Shown: positions 18,033 through 26,908 of the stretch, one piece after another
How the letters are laid out: the number at the start of each line of letters is the position of its first letter
How positions within the stretch are numbered: position 1 is the stretch's first letter
From: RPQJ01 sp963731105
GTDB lineage: Bacteria; Pseudomonadota; Gammaproteobacteria; Steroidobacterales; Steroidobacteraceae
Reading direction: 5' to 3'
DNA: 64,000 bases
Assembly (NCBI GenBank): GCA_963731105.1
Contig: CAVSUM010000016.1
Coordinates: 432,122 to 496,121 of the forward strand
Program-made: the position numbers and the translations under genes
The notes under the pieces: model-generated
What the model saw: the letters and a program-made list of their open reading frames with translations, nothing else
The model's database searches: none
What the model was told of the DNA's origin: nothing

Positions 18033-18433
18033 TGACGCTTCAGCACCCGGATCAGGTCGCGCCGCTCGCGCTTGTCGGGCCGGCCGCTGCTGATCGGGGC
18101 CGACAGCCGGTTGAGTTCCCGCGCGTGGGCCCGCGCCGCCTCGCTCTCCGCCGTCTCCAGGTAATGCGTGCGCGCCTCCTCGGCCGGCCCGCGCCGCACC
18201 GGGATGCCGGTGACCTCGACCTCGAAGCGCTCCTGCGCCCGGGTGATGCGCAAGCGGTCACCGACGCGCACCTGGCGCGAGGCCTTGGCCCGTTCGCCGT
18301 TGACCTGCACGTGACCACCTTCGACCGCCTCCTGCGCCAGGCCGCGGCTCTTGAAGAAGCGCGCGCACCAGAGCCACTTGTCGATGCGCAGGCCGTCGCC
18401 CGTGGACCGTGGATTCGCCGGAGAGTTGCTCAC
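18029..18433 (-). CDS. hslR: Ribosome-associated heat-shock protein Hsp15 (S4 domain)
   Basis: Binds stalled 50S subunits carrying free nascent chain-tRNA and supports recycling after heat shock. The 134 residues contain the S4 RNA-binding domain LRIDKWLWCARFFKSRGLAQ followed by VQVNGERAKASRQV and a basic C-terminus (SGRPDKRERRDLIRVLKRQ). Length equals E. coli Hsp15 (133). The start is GTG 18433. A TATAAT sits only seven bases upstream, so the mRNA may begin at the start codon. Confidence 0.92.
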   Translation of the reverse strand: MSNSPANPRSTGDGLRIDKWLWCARFFKSRGLAQEAVEGGHVQVNGERAKASRQVRVGDRLRITRAQERFEVEVTGIPVRRGPAEEARTHYLETAESEAARAHARELNRLSAPISSGRPDKRERRDLIRVLKRQ

Positions 18434-18439
18434 GGGCGG

Positions 18440-18445
18440 ATTATA
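18440..18445 (-). promoter_or_regulatory. Minus-strand TATAAT for hslR (possibly leaderless mRNA)
   Basis: A perfect -10 hexamer on the minus strand lies six bases before the GTG start of hslR. Normal spacing would place transcription initiation on or beside that GTG. The -35 region is weak (TTGGAG with a 19-base spacer). Confidence 0.5.
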
Positions 18446-18452
18446 GGCCCCG

Positions 18453-18458
18453 TATAAT
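18453..18458 (+). promoter_or_regulatory. Plus-strand TATAAT for kbl-tdh
   Basis: A perfect -10 hexamer about 24 bases before the GTG of kbl, with a good ribosome-binding site AAGGGAGAA between them. No clear -35 is seen. It faces the hslR -10 element seven bases away, so the two promoters probably compete. Confidence 0.5.
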
Positions 18459-18481
18459 CGCGGCCTCCAAGGGAGAACGCC

Positions 18482-19672
18482 GTGGACCAGCCGTTCCTCG
18501 ACCGACTCGCCCGCCAGTGCGACGACCTGCGGTCGCAGGGCCTGTACAAGCCCGAGCGCGTGCTCGGCTCGCCGCAGCAGCCGGTGGTGCGGCTGGCCGA
18601 CGGCCGCGAGCTCATCAACCTCTGCGCCAACAACTACCTGGCGCTCGCCAACCACCCGTCGATCCGCGAGGCGGCGCACCGCGCGCTCGACCGCTACGGT
18701 TACGGCATGGCCTCGGTGCGTTTCATCTGCGGCACCCAATCGGTGCACAAGGAACTCGAGGCACGCCTGAGCGCGTTCCTCGGCATGGACGACGCCATCC
18801 TCTACTCCTCGTGCTTCGACGCGAACGGCGGCCTGTTCGAGACGCTGCTCGACGAGCAGGACGCGGTGATCAGCGACGCGCTGAACCACGCGAGCATCAT
18901 CGACGGCATCCGCCTGTGCAAGGCGCGGCGGCTGCGCTACGCGAACGATGACCTCGACGAGCTCGAGGCCCGCCTCAAGGAAGCCTCCGACGCACGCGTG
19001 AAGCTGATCGCCACCGACGGCGTGTTCTCCATGGACGGCGTGATCGCGCGGCTCCGGGAAATCTGCGACCTCGCCGACCGCTACGGCGCGCTGGTGATGG
19101 TCGACGACTCGCACGCCACCGGGTTCGTGGGCAACGGCGGCCGCGGCACGCCCGAGTACCGCGAGGTGATGGGCCGCATCGACATCCTGACCGGCACGCT
19201 GGGCAAGGCCCTCGGCGGCGCGGCCGGCGGCTACACCGCGGCCCGCCGGGAAATCGTCGCGTGGCTGCGCCAGCGCTCGCGGCCGTACCTGTTCTCCAAC
19301 AGCGTCCCGCCGGTGATCGCCGCCACCACGCTGCGCGTGCTCGACCTCGTCGAGTCGGGCGACGAGCTGCGCGCCAACCTGCGGCGCAACACCGAGCATT
19401 TCCGCCGCCGCATGAACCAGGCCGGGTTCACCATCGTGCCGGGCGAGCACCCGATCGCACCGGTGATGCTCGGCGACGCCGCGCTCGCGGCACGCTTCGC
19501 CGAGCGGCTGCTCGAGCGCGGCGTGTACGTGATCGGCTTCTCCTTCCCGGTCGTGCCGATGGGCAAGGCCCGCATCCGCACGCAGATGTGCGCCGGCCAC
19601 ACGCTCGAGCAGCTCGATCAGGCGATCGACGGCTTCATCGCGGTCGGGAAGGAACTCAAGGTCCTCTCCTGA
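18482..19672 (+). CDS. kbl: 2-amino-3-ketobutyrate CoA ligase (glycine C-acetyltransferase)
   Basis: PLP enzyme that splits 2-amino-3-ketobutyrate with CoA into glycine and acetyl-CoA, the second step of threonine breakdown. The 396 residues (E. coli 398) show NLCANNYLALANHP, SVRFICGTQSVHKELE, the Asp-Ser-His pocket VMVDDSHATGFVG and the Schiff-base Lys in TGTLGKALGGAAGG. The start is GTG with a strong ribosome-binding site. tdh, encoding the preceding step, follows on the same strand after 44 bases. Confidence 0.97.
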   Translation: MDQPFLDRLARQCDDLRSQGLYKPERVLGSPQQPVVRLADGRELINLCANNYLALANHPSIREAAHRALDRYGYGMASVRFICGTQSVHKELEARLSAFLGMDDAILYSSCFDANGGLFETLLDEQDAVISDALNHASIIDGIRLCKARRLRYANDDLDELEARLKEASDARVKLIATDGVFSMDGVIARLREICDLADRYGALVMVDDSHATGFVGNGGRGTPEYREVMGRIDILTGTLGKALGGAAGGYTAARREIVAWLRQRSRPYLFSNSVPPVIAATTLRVLDLVESGDELRANLRRNTEHFRRRMNQAGFTIVPGEHPIAPVMLGDAALAARFAERLLERGVYVIGFSFPVVPMGKARIRTQMCAGHTLEQLDQAIDGFIAVGKELKVLS

Positions 19673-19684
19673 TCTTCTTTCACT

Positions 19685-19707
19685 GCCCCCTGTCCCCTAT
19701 CCCCTGG
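19685..19707. repeat. Half heptamer array in the kbl-tdh gap
   Basis: C-rich units CCCCCTG, TCCCCTA and TCCCCTGG run together with no matching left arm. It looks like the right-hand arm of the hairpin elements found elsewhere in the window, and it occupies the place where the tdh ribosome-binding site would be. Confidence 0.6.
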
Positions 19708-19716
19708 TCACTTCCC

Positions 19717-20745
19717 ATGAAAGCACTGGTCAAGTCGCAGCGCGCGCCCGGCATCTGGATGGAAGAGATCCCGGAGCCGAAGCTCGGGCCCAACGACGTG
19801 CGCATCAAGGTGCGCAAGACCGCGATCTGCGGCACCGACATGCACATCTACCTGTGGGACCACTGGGCGCAGAAGACCATCCCGGTGCCGATGGCCGTGG
19901 GCCACGAGTACGTGGGCGAGATCGTCGAGCTCGGCAGCGAGGTGCAGGGTTTCGCGATCGGCGACCGCGTCTCGGGCGAAGGCCACATCACCTGCGGCTA
20001 TTGCCGCAACTGCCGCGCCGGGCGCCGCCACCTGTGCCGCAACACGGTCGGCGTCGGCGTCAACCGGCCAGGCTGTTTCGCGGAGTACCTGGTGATCCCG
20101 GCGTTCAACGCCTTCAAGCTGCCGGACTCGATCAGCGACGACGTGGCGTCGATCCTCGATCCGTTCGGCAACGCCACGCACACCGCGCTGTCGTTCAGCC
20201 TGGTCGGCGAAGACGTGCTGATCACCGGCGCCGGCCCGATCGGCATCATGGCCGTGGCGATCGCCCGGCACGTCGGCGCCCGCCACATCGTCATCACCGA
20301 CGTGAACGACTACCGGCTCGACCTTGCCCGCAGGATGGGTGCCTCGCGTGCCATCAACGTCAGCCACGAGCCGCTGGACGGAGCCATGAAGGACCTTGGC
20401 ATGGTCGAAGGCTTCGACGTGGGCCTCGAGATGTCGGGCAACCCCTCCGCCTTCCGCGACCTGCTCAGGACCATGCACCACGGCGGCAACGTCGCGCTGC
20501 TCGGCATCCCGCCCGACAACACCGCGATCGACTGGAACGACGTGATCTTCAAGGGCCTGACGCTCAAGGGCATCTACGGGCGGGAGATGTTCGAGACCTG
20601 GTACAAGATGGCGGCCATGCTGCAGAGCGGCCTGGACATCAGCCCGATCATCACCCACCGGCTGCCGATCGCCGAGTTCCGGGACGGCTTCGAGATCATG
20701 CGCAGCGGCCAGTCCGGCAAGGTCATCCTCGACTGGGCGGCTTGA
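19717..20745 (+). CDS. tdh: L-threonine 3-dehydrogenase
   Basis: Zinc-dependent NAD enzyme that oxidises threonine to 2-amino-3-ketobutyrate, the substrate of Kbl. The 342 residues (E. coli 341) show the catalytic zinc residues in TAICGTDMHIY and GHEYVGEIVE. The structural zinc set is CGYCRNCRAGRRHLC and the Rossmann motif is GAGPIGIMAVAIA. The stretch before the ATG (GGTCACTTCCC) has no Shine-Dalgarno sequence, because the repeat array reaches to within ten bases of the start. Translation may depend on kbl or on a non-SD route. Confidence 0.97.
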   Translation: MKALVKSQRAPGIWMEEIPEPKLGPNDVRIKVRKTAICGTDMHIYLWDHWAQKTIPVPMAVGHEYVGEIVELGSEVQGFAIGDRVSGEGHITCGYCRNCRAGRRHLCRNTVGVGVNRPGCFAEYLVIPAFNAFKLPDSISDDVASILDPFGNATHTALSFSLVGEDVLITGAGPIGIMAVAIARHVGARHIVITDVNDYRLDLARRMGASRAINVSHEPLDGAMKDLGMVEGFDVGLEMSGNPSAFRDLLRTMHHGGNVALLGIPPDNTAIDWNDVIFKGLTLKGIYGREMFETWYKMAAMLQSGLDISPIITHRLPIAEFRDGFEIMRSGQSGKVILDWAA

Positions 20746-20747
20746 GG

Positions 20748-20821
20748 AAGCGGATAGCGGATAGCGGATAGTGAATAGGGGATTGTCCCCCTGTCCGCTA
20801 TCCGCTATCCGCTATCCGCTA
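20748..20821. repeat. GCGGATA/TCCGCTA heptamer-array inverted repeat between tdh and fba
   Basis: Three exact GCGGATA units (20750-20770) are followed by GTGAATA and GGGGATT. After a short GGGG/CCCC turn come four exact TCCGCTA units (20794-20821). The arms are complementary. The centre differs from those at 8363 and 56676 in lacking the GGCCGG stem. It lies three bases after the tdh stop and just before a TAAAAT that may be the fba -10 element. Confidence 0.9.
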
Positions 20822-20858
20822 AAATTGGTGGCTGTCACTCTCCCACCAGGAAGCTCCC

Positions 20859-21923
20859 ATGCCACTCGTTTCGATGCGCCAGTTGCTCGACCACGCGGCC
20901 GAGCACGGCTATGGACTGCCGGCGTTCAACGTCAACAACCTCGAGCAGGTGCGGGCCATCATGGAGGCCGCCGACGAGGTCGACGCCCCGGTCATCATGC
21001 AGGGCTCGGCAGGCGCGCGGAAATATGCCGGCGAGGCGTTCCTGCGCCACCTGATCCAGGCCGCGATCGAGGCCTACCCGCACATTCCGGTGGTGATGCA
21101 CCAGGACCACGGCCAGTCGCCGGCCGTCTGCATGAGCGCCATCCGCTCCGGCTTCTCGAGCGTGATGATGGACGGCTCGCTGCTCGAGGACGGCAAGACG
21201 CCCTCCTCCTACGAGTACAACGTCGAGACCTCGCGCCGGGTGGTGGACTTCTCGCACGCCATCGGCGTGACGGTCGAGGCTGAGCTCGGCGTGCTCGGCT
21301 CGCTCGAGACGATGAAAGGCGACAAGGAGGACGGCCACGGCGCCGAGGGCACCATGACCCGCGAGCAGTTGCTCACCGACCCGGACCAGGCCGCGGATTT
21401 CGTGCAGAAGACGCAGTGCGACGCGCTGGCGATCGCCATCGGCACCTCGCACGGCGCCTACAAGTTCACGCGCAAGCCGACCGGCGACATCCTCGCCATC
21501 CAGCGCATCAAGGAGATCCACGCCCGCATCCCGAACACGCACCTGGTGATGCACGGCTCGTCGAGCGTGCCGCAGGAGTGGCTCGAGGTGATCCGCAAGC
21601 ACGGCGGGCAGATGAAGGAGACCTACGGCGTGCCGGTCGAGGAAATCGTCACCGGCATCAAGCACGGCGTGCGCAAGGTCAACATCGACACCGACATCCG
21701 CCTCGCCATGACCGGCGCGATCCGCCGCCACATGGCCGAGAAGCCCTCGGAGTTCGACCCGCGCAAGTTCCTCGCCGACGCGCAGAAGGCCGCGCGAGGG
21801 ATCTGCAAGGCGCGCTACGAGGCGTTCGGCTGCGCGGGCCAGGCCTCGAAGATCAAGCCGCTGTCGCTCGAGGCGATGGCCGAGCGCTACCGCAAGGGCG
21901 AACTCAACCAGATCGTACGGTGA
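20859..21923 (+). CDS. fba: Fructose-bisphosphate aldolase, class II
   Basis: Zinc aldolase of glycolysis and gluconeogenesis, interconverting fructose-1,6-bisphosphate with DHAP and glyceraldehyde-3-phosphate. The 354 residues belong to the CbbA-like class IIB group. Zinc ligands lie in VVMHQDHGQSP and GVTVEAELGVLG, and phosphate-binding residues in VMHGSSSVPQE and KVNIDTDIRLAMTGAIR. The start has the site CAGGAAG upstream. Its stop overlaps the next start (GTGA), so the oxidoreductase that follows is probably translated with it. Confidence 0.96.
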   Translation: MPLVSMRQLLDHAAEHGYGLPAFNVNNLEQVRAIMEAADEVDAPVIMQGSAGARKYAGEAFLRHLIQAAIEAYPHIPVVMHQDHGQSPAVCMSAIRSGFSSVMMDGSLLEDGKTPSSYEYNVETSRRVVDFSHAIGVTVEAELGVLGSLETMKGDKEDGHGAEGTMTREQLLTDPDQAADFVQKTQCDALAIAIGTSHGAYKFTRKPTGDILAIQRIKEIHARIPNTHLVMHGSSSVPQEWLEVIRKHGGQMKETYGVPVEEIVTGIKHGVRKVNIDTDIRLAMTGAIRRHMAEKPSEFDPRKFLADAQKAARGICKARYEAFGCAGQASKIKPLSLEAMAERYRKGELNQIVR

Positions 21924-23026
21924 GCCCCGTGGCTGGCCTGTTCGAACCGCTGGACTTCGCGCGGGGCCTGGGGCTGAAGAACCGCTTCATGCTCGCGCCG
22001 CTCACCAACTGCCAGAGCCACGGCGACGGCAGCCTGTCGGACGACGAGTTCCGCTGGCTGACGCTGCGTGCCGCGGGCGGCTTCGGCCTGACCATGACCT
22101 GCGCGGCACACGTGCAGGCCCGTGGCCAGGGATTCGCGGGCCAGCTCGGGGTGTTCGACGATCGCCACGTGGCGGGCCTCACGCGGCTCGCCGCCGCGAT
22201 CAAGGCGCAGGGCAGCCTCGCGATGATGCAGCTGCACCACGCGGGCATGCGGGCTCCAGCGGCGCTCATCGGCGAGACGCCGATCTGCCCGTCCGACAAC
22301 GCCGAGACCGGCGCCCGGGCCATGACGCCGGACGAGATCGCGCAACTCGCCGAGGACTTCGTCGCTGCCGCGCTGCGCGCCGAGCGCGCCGGTTTCGACG
22401 GCGTCGAGCTCCACGGCGCGCACGGCTACGTGCTGAGCCAGTTCCTGAGTGCGGAAATCAACGGCCGCGGCGACCGCTACGGCGGAACACTCGAGAACCG
22501 GGCGCGGCTGCTGTTCGAGATCGTGGCCGCCGTGCGGGCCCGCTGCCGCCCGGATTTCCTGCTCGGGGTGCGGCTGTCGCCCGAACGCTTCGGGCTCAGG
22601 CTCGGCGAAATCCGCGACGTCGCCCGCCAACTGCTGGCGGGCGGCGCGATCGACCTGCTCGACCTGTCGCTGTGGGACGTGTTCAAGGAGCCCGAGGAGC
22701 CGGACTTCAAGGGCCGCAGCCTGCTGTCGTACTTCACCGAGCTCGAGCGCGGCGCGGTGCGCATCGGCGCCGCCGGCAAGATCCTGAGCGGCGCGGACGC
22801 GCAGCGGGTGCTGGATGACGGTGCGGATTTCGCGATCATCGGCCGCGGCGCAATCCTGCACCACGATTTCCCGCGGCGCGTGCAAGCCGACCCTGCCTTC
22901 AGCGCGGTGTCGCCGCCGGTGACGGCCGACTACCTGCGGTCCGAGGGACTCGGGCCCGCCTTCATCGCTTACATGGGAAACTGGAAGGGCTTCGTCGCTC
23001 AGTCGAGCGAGCAGGCCAGGCAGTAG
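21920..23026 (+). CDS. NADH:flavin oxidoreductase, Old Yellow Enzyme family
   Basis: FMN-dependent TIM-barrel ene-reductase-like enzyme of 368 residues. Supporting blocks are LKNRFMLAPLTNCQSHGDG, MMQLHHAGMRAP, the active-site His pair in GFDGVELHGAHGYVLSQFL, INGRGDRYGGTLENRAR, and the phosphate loop GAAGKILSGADAQRVLDDG with DFAIIGRGAILHHDFP. The natural substrate is not predictable. It starts at GTG overlapping the fba stop. Its last nine codons overlap the convergent end of sppA. Confidence 0.9.
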   Translation: MSPVAGLFEPLDFARGLGLKNRFMLAPLTNCQSHGDGSLSDDEFRWLTLRAAGGFGLTMTCAAHVQARGQGFAGQLGVFDDRHVAGLTRLAAAIKAQGSLAMMQLHHAGMRAPAALIGETPICPSDNAETGARAMTPDEIAQLAEDFVAAALRAERAGFDGVELHGAHGYVLSQFLSAEINGRGDRYGGTLENRARLLFEIVAAVRARCRPDFLLGVRLSPERFGLRLGEIRDVARQLLAGGAIDLLDLSLWDVFKEPEEPDFKGRSLLSYFTELERGAVRIGAAGKILSGADAQRVLDDGADFAIIGRGAILHHDFPRRVQADPAFSAVSPPVTADYLRSEGLGPAFIAYMGNWKGFVAQSSEQARQ

Positions 23027-24859
23027 GCGTACACGCTGCGCGGGTCCGTGAGTCGCGACAGTCGCTGCGCTTCCGCCACGATCGGTGACAGTGACCGCCG
23101 GCAGGCGCGGCAGCAGATCCTGCGGCAGCAGCGGCGCGACGAGGCTCGCCAGCGCGACACGGAGGCGCAGGCCGAGCATGTCGCCGAGGCCACCCCTCGG
23201 CACCGGATAATCCACGGTGTAGTCGTCACCGAGCTTGGCGAGTTCCGCCGCGAGCTCGATCGCGCGCCGGCTGTCGCCAAGCTCGTCCACCAGGCCGAGC
23301 TCGAGCGCATCGGCGCCCGCCCAGACGCGGCCCTGCGCGATCGCATCGACCTGCTCCGGCGTCTTGCCACGCGCCTTCGCCACGCGACCGATGAAGTCGC
23401 GATAGGTCGCCTCGACAAACTGCTGCGCAAGGCCGCGCGCGGCCTCGTCGAGCGGGCGGTCCGGACGGAATGCACCCGACAACGCCGTGGTCCCCAGGCC
23501 GTCGCTGTGCACGCCGAGCTTCTCCAGCGTGCGCTGGAACGTCGGCATCATCCCGAACACGCCGATCGAGCCGGTGAGCGTCGCCGGGCTCGCCACGATG
23601 CGGTCCGCATCCATCGCGATGTAGTAGCCACCCGATGCGGCCAGGCCGCTCATCGACGCCACGACCGGCTTGCCTGCGTCGCGCAAGGCCCGCACCTCGC
23701 GCCGGATCACCTCGCTGGCGAACACGCTGCCGCCCGGGCTGTCGATGCGCAGCACGACGGCCCCGACCTCGTCGTCCTTGCGCGCCTCGCGCAACTGCCA
23801 GGCCAGCGTGTCGGAGCCGACCATTCCCGGCGGCTGTTCGCCGGGCAGGATCTCGCCGGCTGCGACGATGACGGACACTTTCTGGTTGCTGCCACCGCGG
23901 CGCAGCGCCTGCTGCGAACGGACGTTCGCCAGGTACGCGCCGTGGCCGACGCCCACGTAAATGCTGCCGTTGTCGTCCTCGCCGGTGATCTCGGCGAGGC
24001 GCTCCTCGACCGCGAAGCGACCCTCCAGCGCAGTCACCAGCCCGGTATCGAGGGCCGCCCTGGACATGCTGCCGTCGGCACGCCGCAGGACCTCGACGGC
24101 GTCGTCCGCATATTGCTGCAGGACGGCCGGCTCGAAGCCGCGCGCCTTGGCGACTTCGCTCTTGTACGTCCCCCACAGCGTCCCGAGCCAGACGAGGCTT
24201 GCCTCGCGCTCGGCGGCTGACATGTCGTTGCGCGTGAACGGCTCGACCGCGGACTTGTAGTCGCCGACCCGGAAGATGTTCCAGTCGATGGCGAGCTTGT
24301 CGATGGCATCCCGGAAGTACAGGCCGAAATTTGCGTAACCGTGCACGTCGACAGCGCCCTCGGGGTCGAGGTAGATGTCGTCTGCGTGGGCGGCCACGAA
24401 ATACTGGGGCTGGCCGTAGTAGTCGCCATAGGCGATCACCGGCTTGCCGCTGGCGCGGAAATTCGCGACGGCTTTGGCCACTTCCTGCAGCTTGGGAAGA
24501 CCGCTGCCCTCCATGCCACCGAGGTCGAGGTACAGCGCGCTGATGCGCGCATCGTCGCGTGCCGTGTCGATGGCCTCGACCACGTCGCGCAACAGCGTTT
24601 CGCTCGGTTCCTGCCGCAGGACCTCGGCCAGGGCGCGTTCCAGCGGGTCGCCGCTCAGCTGCTCGACCAGCGGGCCCTGCGGCGCGATGACCAGCGCCGC
24701 CTTGTCGGGCACCAGCGGGATGGAGCGCGACAGGGCCCCCCACAGGGCGCCGAAAAGCACCAGCATCAGGATCAGGTGCAGGACCTTGCGCAGCCCGTCG
24801 AGGCCACCCCAGATCCAATGCAGCAGTTTACCGATCGCGCGGAACACGGCGGTCCTCAT
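22999..24859 (-). CDS. sppA: Signal peptide peptidase SppA (67K type), frameshifted near its end
   Basis: Membrane-anchored serine protease that degrades cleaved signal peptides. There is one N-terminal membrane segment (about 27-44). The catalytic Lys is in VGDYKSAVEPF (Lys202), and the catalytic Ser is in SMSGLAASGGYY (Ser409, the same number as E. coli). The two tandem domains fit the 67K type. Around 23080-23095 the frame shifts. The conserved end VAEAQRLSRLTDPRSVYAYC lies in the next frame and stops at 22999, giving about 620 residues. Without the shift the frame would run on for hundreds of meaningless codons antisense to the oxidoreductase. I treat it as one gene with a one-base error. 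Confidence 0.9.
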
Positions 24860-24864
24860 AGGGG

Positions 24865-24879
24865 GGCAGGCGGCCTGCC
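24865..24879. other. Short perfect hairpin between rplS and sppA
   Basis: GGCAGGC and GCCTGCC are separated by one G in the 63-base gap after rplS. It could be a weak rplS terminator, but there is no T-run. Confidence 0.35.
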
Positions 24880-24922
24880 GGGCGCGACCCGGCGTACGGC
24901 CAGGCGCCCGACAGCACCAGCG

Positions 24923-25267
24923 TCAGACCTTCTCTTCGATGCGCGCGGCCTTGCCGGTGCGATCGCGCAGGAAGTAGAGCTTGGCGCGGCGCACGTTGCC
25001 GCGGCGCTTGACGGTGATCGCGCCGAGCGCCGGGCTGTAGGTCTGGAACACGCGCTCCACGCCCTCGCCGTGCGAAATCTTGCGCACGGTGAACGACGAG
25101 TTGAGGCCGCGGTTGCTCTTGGCGATGACCACGCCCTCGTAGGCCTGCACGCGCTCGCGGTCGCCTTCCTTCACCTTCACCTCGACGACGACGGTGTCGC
25201 CCGGGCCGAAGCTCGGCACTTCACGCTGCATGCGCTCTTTCTCGAGCGTGGCAATGATGTTGCTCAT
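24923..25267 (-). CDS. rplS: 50S ribosomal protein L19
   Basis: L19 sits at the interface of the two ribosomal subunits. The 114 residues (E. coli 115) show PSFGPGDTVVVEVKVKEGDRER and the C-terminal RRAKLYFLRDRTGKAARI in shortened form. Its start codon overlaps the trmD stop (ATGA), the last step of the conserved rpsP-rimM-trmD-rplS operon. Confidence 0.97.
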   Translation of the reverse strand: MSNIIATLEKERMQREVPSFGPGDTVVVEVKVKEGDRERVQAYEGVVIAKSNRGLNSSFTVRKISHGEGVERVFQTYSPALGAITVKRRGNVRRAKLYFLRDRTGKAARIEEKV

Positions 25268-26046
25268 GTCTCACCTTCTCGCAGTGAATGCTTCCCTGCC
25301 CCGGTCTGCGGCGCATCCTGCTCCGCAACGTACTCGTCGAGGAGCTTGCGCTCCTCGTTGCTGAATTCGCGCCGCCCGAACAGGTCGGGCCGTCGCTGCC
25401 AGGTCCGCCCCAGCGCCTGCTTGCGCCGCCAGCGGTCGATGGCCGCATGGTTGCCGCCGAGCAGCACTGGCGGCACCGGCCGCCCGTCCCAGCTCTCCGG
25501 CCGCGTGAAGTGCGGCCAGTCGAGCAACCCGTCCGTGAACGACTCCTGCACCGCCGACTCGGCGTCACCGAGCGTGCCGGGCAGCAGGCGCGCCACGGCG
25601 TCGATCACCATCAGCGCCGGCAGTTCACCGCCGCTCAGCACCACGTCGCCGACCGACAGCGACTCGTCGATGCAGGCCGCGACGAACCGCTCGTCCACGC
25701 CCTCGTAGCGGCCGGCCACCAGCACCAGTCCGGGCCGTTGCGCCAGGTCGGCCACGCGGGCCTGCGTCAGCGGCCGTCCGTCCGCGGCGAGCAGGATGCG
25801 CTGCGCGGCCGGCACCCGGCGCGTGGCTTCCTGCATCGCGAGCCGCAGCGGCTCGGCCTTCAACACCATCCCGGGCCCGCCGCCGTACGGGCGGTCGTCC
25901 ACGGTCTTGTGCACGTCCGACACGAAATCGCGCGGGTTGACGGTCTCCACCGCCAGCACGCCCCGCTCCACCGCCCGGCCAAGCACGCCGTACTGCAGCA
26001 CCTGCCCGACCAGCTCGGGAAACAGCGTGATGACGACGATCCTCAC
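25264..26046 (-). CDS. trmD: tRNA (guanine-N1)-methyltransferase TrmD
   Basis: Methylates G37 next to the anticodon, preventing +1 slippage by the ribosome. The 260 residues contain the trefoil-knot SAM site DRPYGGGPGMVLKAEPL, VAGRYEGVDERF and SVGDVVLSGGELPA. GTG 26046 begins VRIVVITLFPEL, the family start; the frame stays open upstream but that part is not conserved. It is placed between rimM and rplS in the standard operon. Confidence 0.97.
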   Translation of the reverse strand: MRIVVITLFPELVGQVLQYGVLGRAVERGVLAVETVNPRDFVSDVHKTVDDRPYGGGPGMVLKAEPLRLAMQEATRRVPAAQRILLAADGRPLTQARVADLAQRPGLVLVAGRYEGVDERFVAACIDESLSVGDVVLSGGELPALMVIDAVARLLPGTLGDAESAVQESFTDGLLDWPHFTRPESWDGRPVPPVLLGGNHAAIDRWRRKQALGRTWQRRPDLFGRREFSNEERKLLDEYVAEQDAPQTGAGKHSLREGET

Positions 26047-26057
26047 CCGCGCGCCCG

Positions 26058-26576
26058 TCAGTCGTCCGGATGCCAGTCGAGCGTCAGCCGCCCGGCATCG
26101 ATGTCCACTCCGGCAAGCCGCTCGGGCACCAGCGGCACGAGTCGCTCGCGATCGCCCTCGAGCAGCAGCACCGGATGGGCCGGCAGGTCGAGGATCCCGG
26201 CCACCCGGCCGAGCGGCGCGCCCTGCAGGCTCCACGCTTCGAGCCCGATCAGGTCGTGCCAGTAATACTCTCCTGGAGCCGTCGGCGGCAGTTCCGCCCG
26301 CTCCACCTGGACTTCGGCGCCCGTGAGCGCCTGGGCCGCTTCGCGCGTCTCGATGCCCTCGAGCCGCACCGCGATCCCGCTGCCGGCCCGCTTCCAGTCG
26401 AGGACCGTGCGGTGCCCCAGGCTGCCGTTGCGTTCCAGCTGCCAGACCGGATAGCGGGCAATCCCCTCGGGCGGGTCCGTGTAGGACTGCACCTTGAGCC
26501 AGCCCTGCACCCCGAACGGGGCGCCCACGCGGCCAAGCACGACCGGTCGCCGGCGATCCACACCCGTGGCAGCCAT
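26058..26576 (-). CDS. rimM: Ribosome maturation factor RimM
   Basis: Assists 30S assembly around S19 and the head of 16S rRNA. The 172 residues show the N-terminal barrel VVLGRVGAPFGVQGWLKVQS and the PRC-barrel with EYYWHDLIGLEAW and the typical HPVLLLEG. It lies 16 bases after rpsP on the same strand. Confidence 0.96.
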   Translation of the reverse strand: MAATGVDRRRPVVLGRVGAPFGVQGWLKVQSYTDPPEGIARYPVWQLERNGSLGHRTVLDWKRAGSGIAVRLEGIETREAAQALTGAEVQVERAELPPTAPGEYYWHDLIGLEAWSLQGAPLGRVAGILDLPAHPVLLLEGDRERLVPLVPERLAGVDIDAGRLTLDWHPDD

Positions 26577-26592
26577 GGCGGCCGCCGCCGGA

Positions 26593-26850
26593 TCAGGCCG
26601 CGGCGGCCTGGGTCTTGCGGTAGCCCTTCAGCAGCTGCGCTACACGCTCCGACGGCTGGGCGCCGCGGGCGACCCAGTGGTCGATGCGGGCCAGGTCGAG
26701 GCGCAGCTCTTCGCTGCCGCCACGTGCGACCGGGTTGAAGAAGCCCACCTGCTCGAGCGAGCCGCCGACGCTGCGCCGGCTGTCGATCACCACCACGTGG
26801 TAGAAGGGCTCCTTCTTGCCACCGCGGCGCATCAAACGAATCGTCACCAT
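26593..26850 (-). CDS. rpsP: 30S ribosomal protein S16
   Basis: An 85-residue small-subunit protein (MVTIRLMRRGGKKEPFYHVV through AQLLKGYRKTQAAAA), required for 30S assembly. It is the first gene of the rpsP-rimM-trmD-rplS operon, with a possible -10 element at 26909-26914 in the 102-base gap after ffh. Confidence 0.97.
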   Translation of the reverse strand: MVTIRLMRRGGKKEPFYHVVVIDSRRSVGGSLEQVGFFNPVARGGSEELRLDLARIDHWVARGAQPSERVAQLLKGYRKTQAAAA

Positions 26851-26908
26851 CTTCTGCCAGTGCCTCAGCGTGTCGTGCGGCCGGGATACGGCCGAAAAAG
26901 AGCCGCAA

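Noticed and set aside
20748..20821. CRISPR-like short repeats.
   Set aside because: The units are seven bases with no spacers and form an inverted pair, so they are heptamer arrays.
21887..22998. Long continuation of the sppA frame across the oxidoreductase gene.
   Set aside because: The sequence is low-complexity antisense of a well-conserved gene, and the real SppA ending lies in another frame stopping at 22999.
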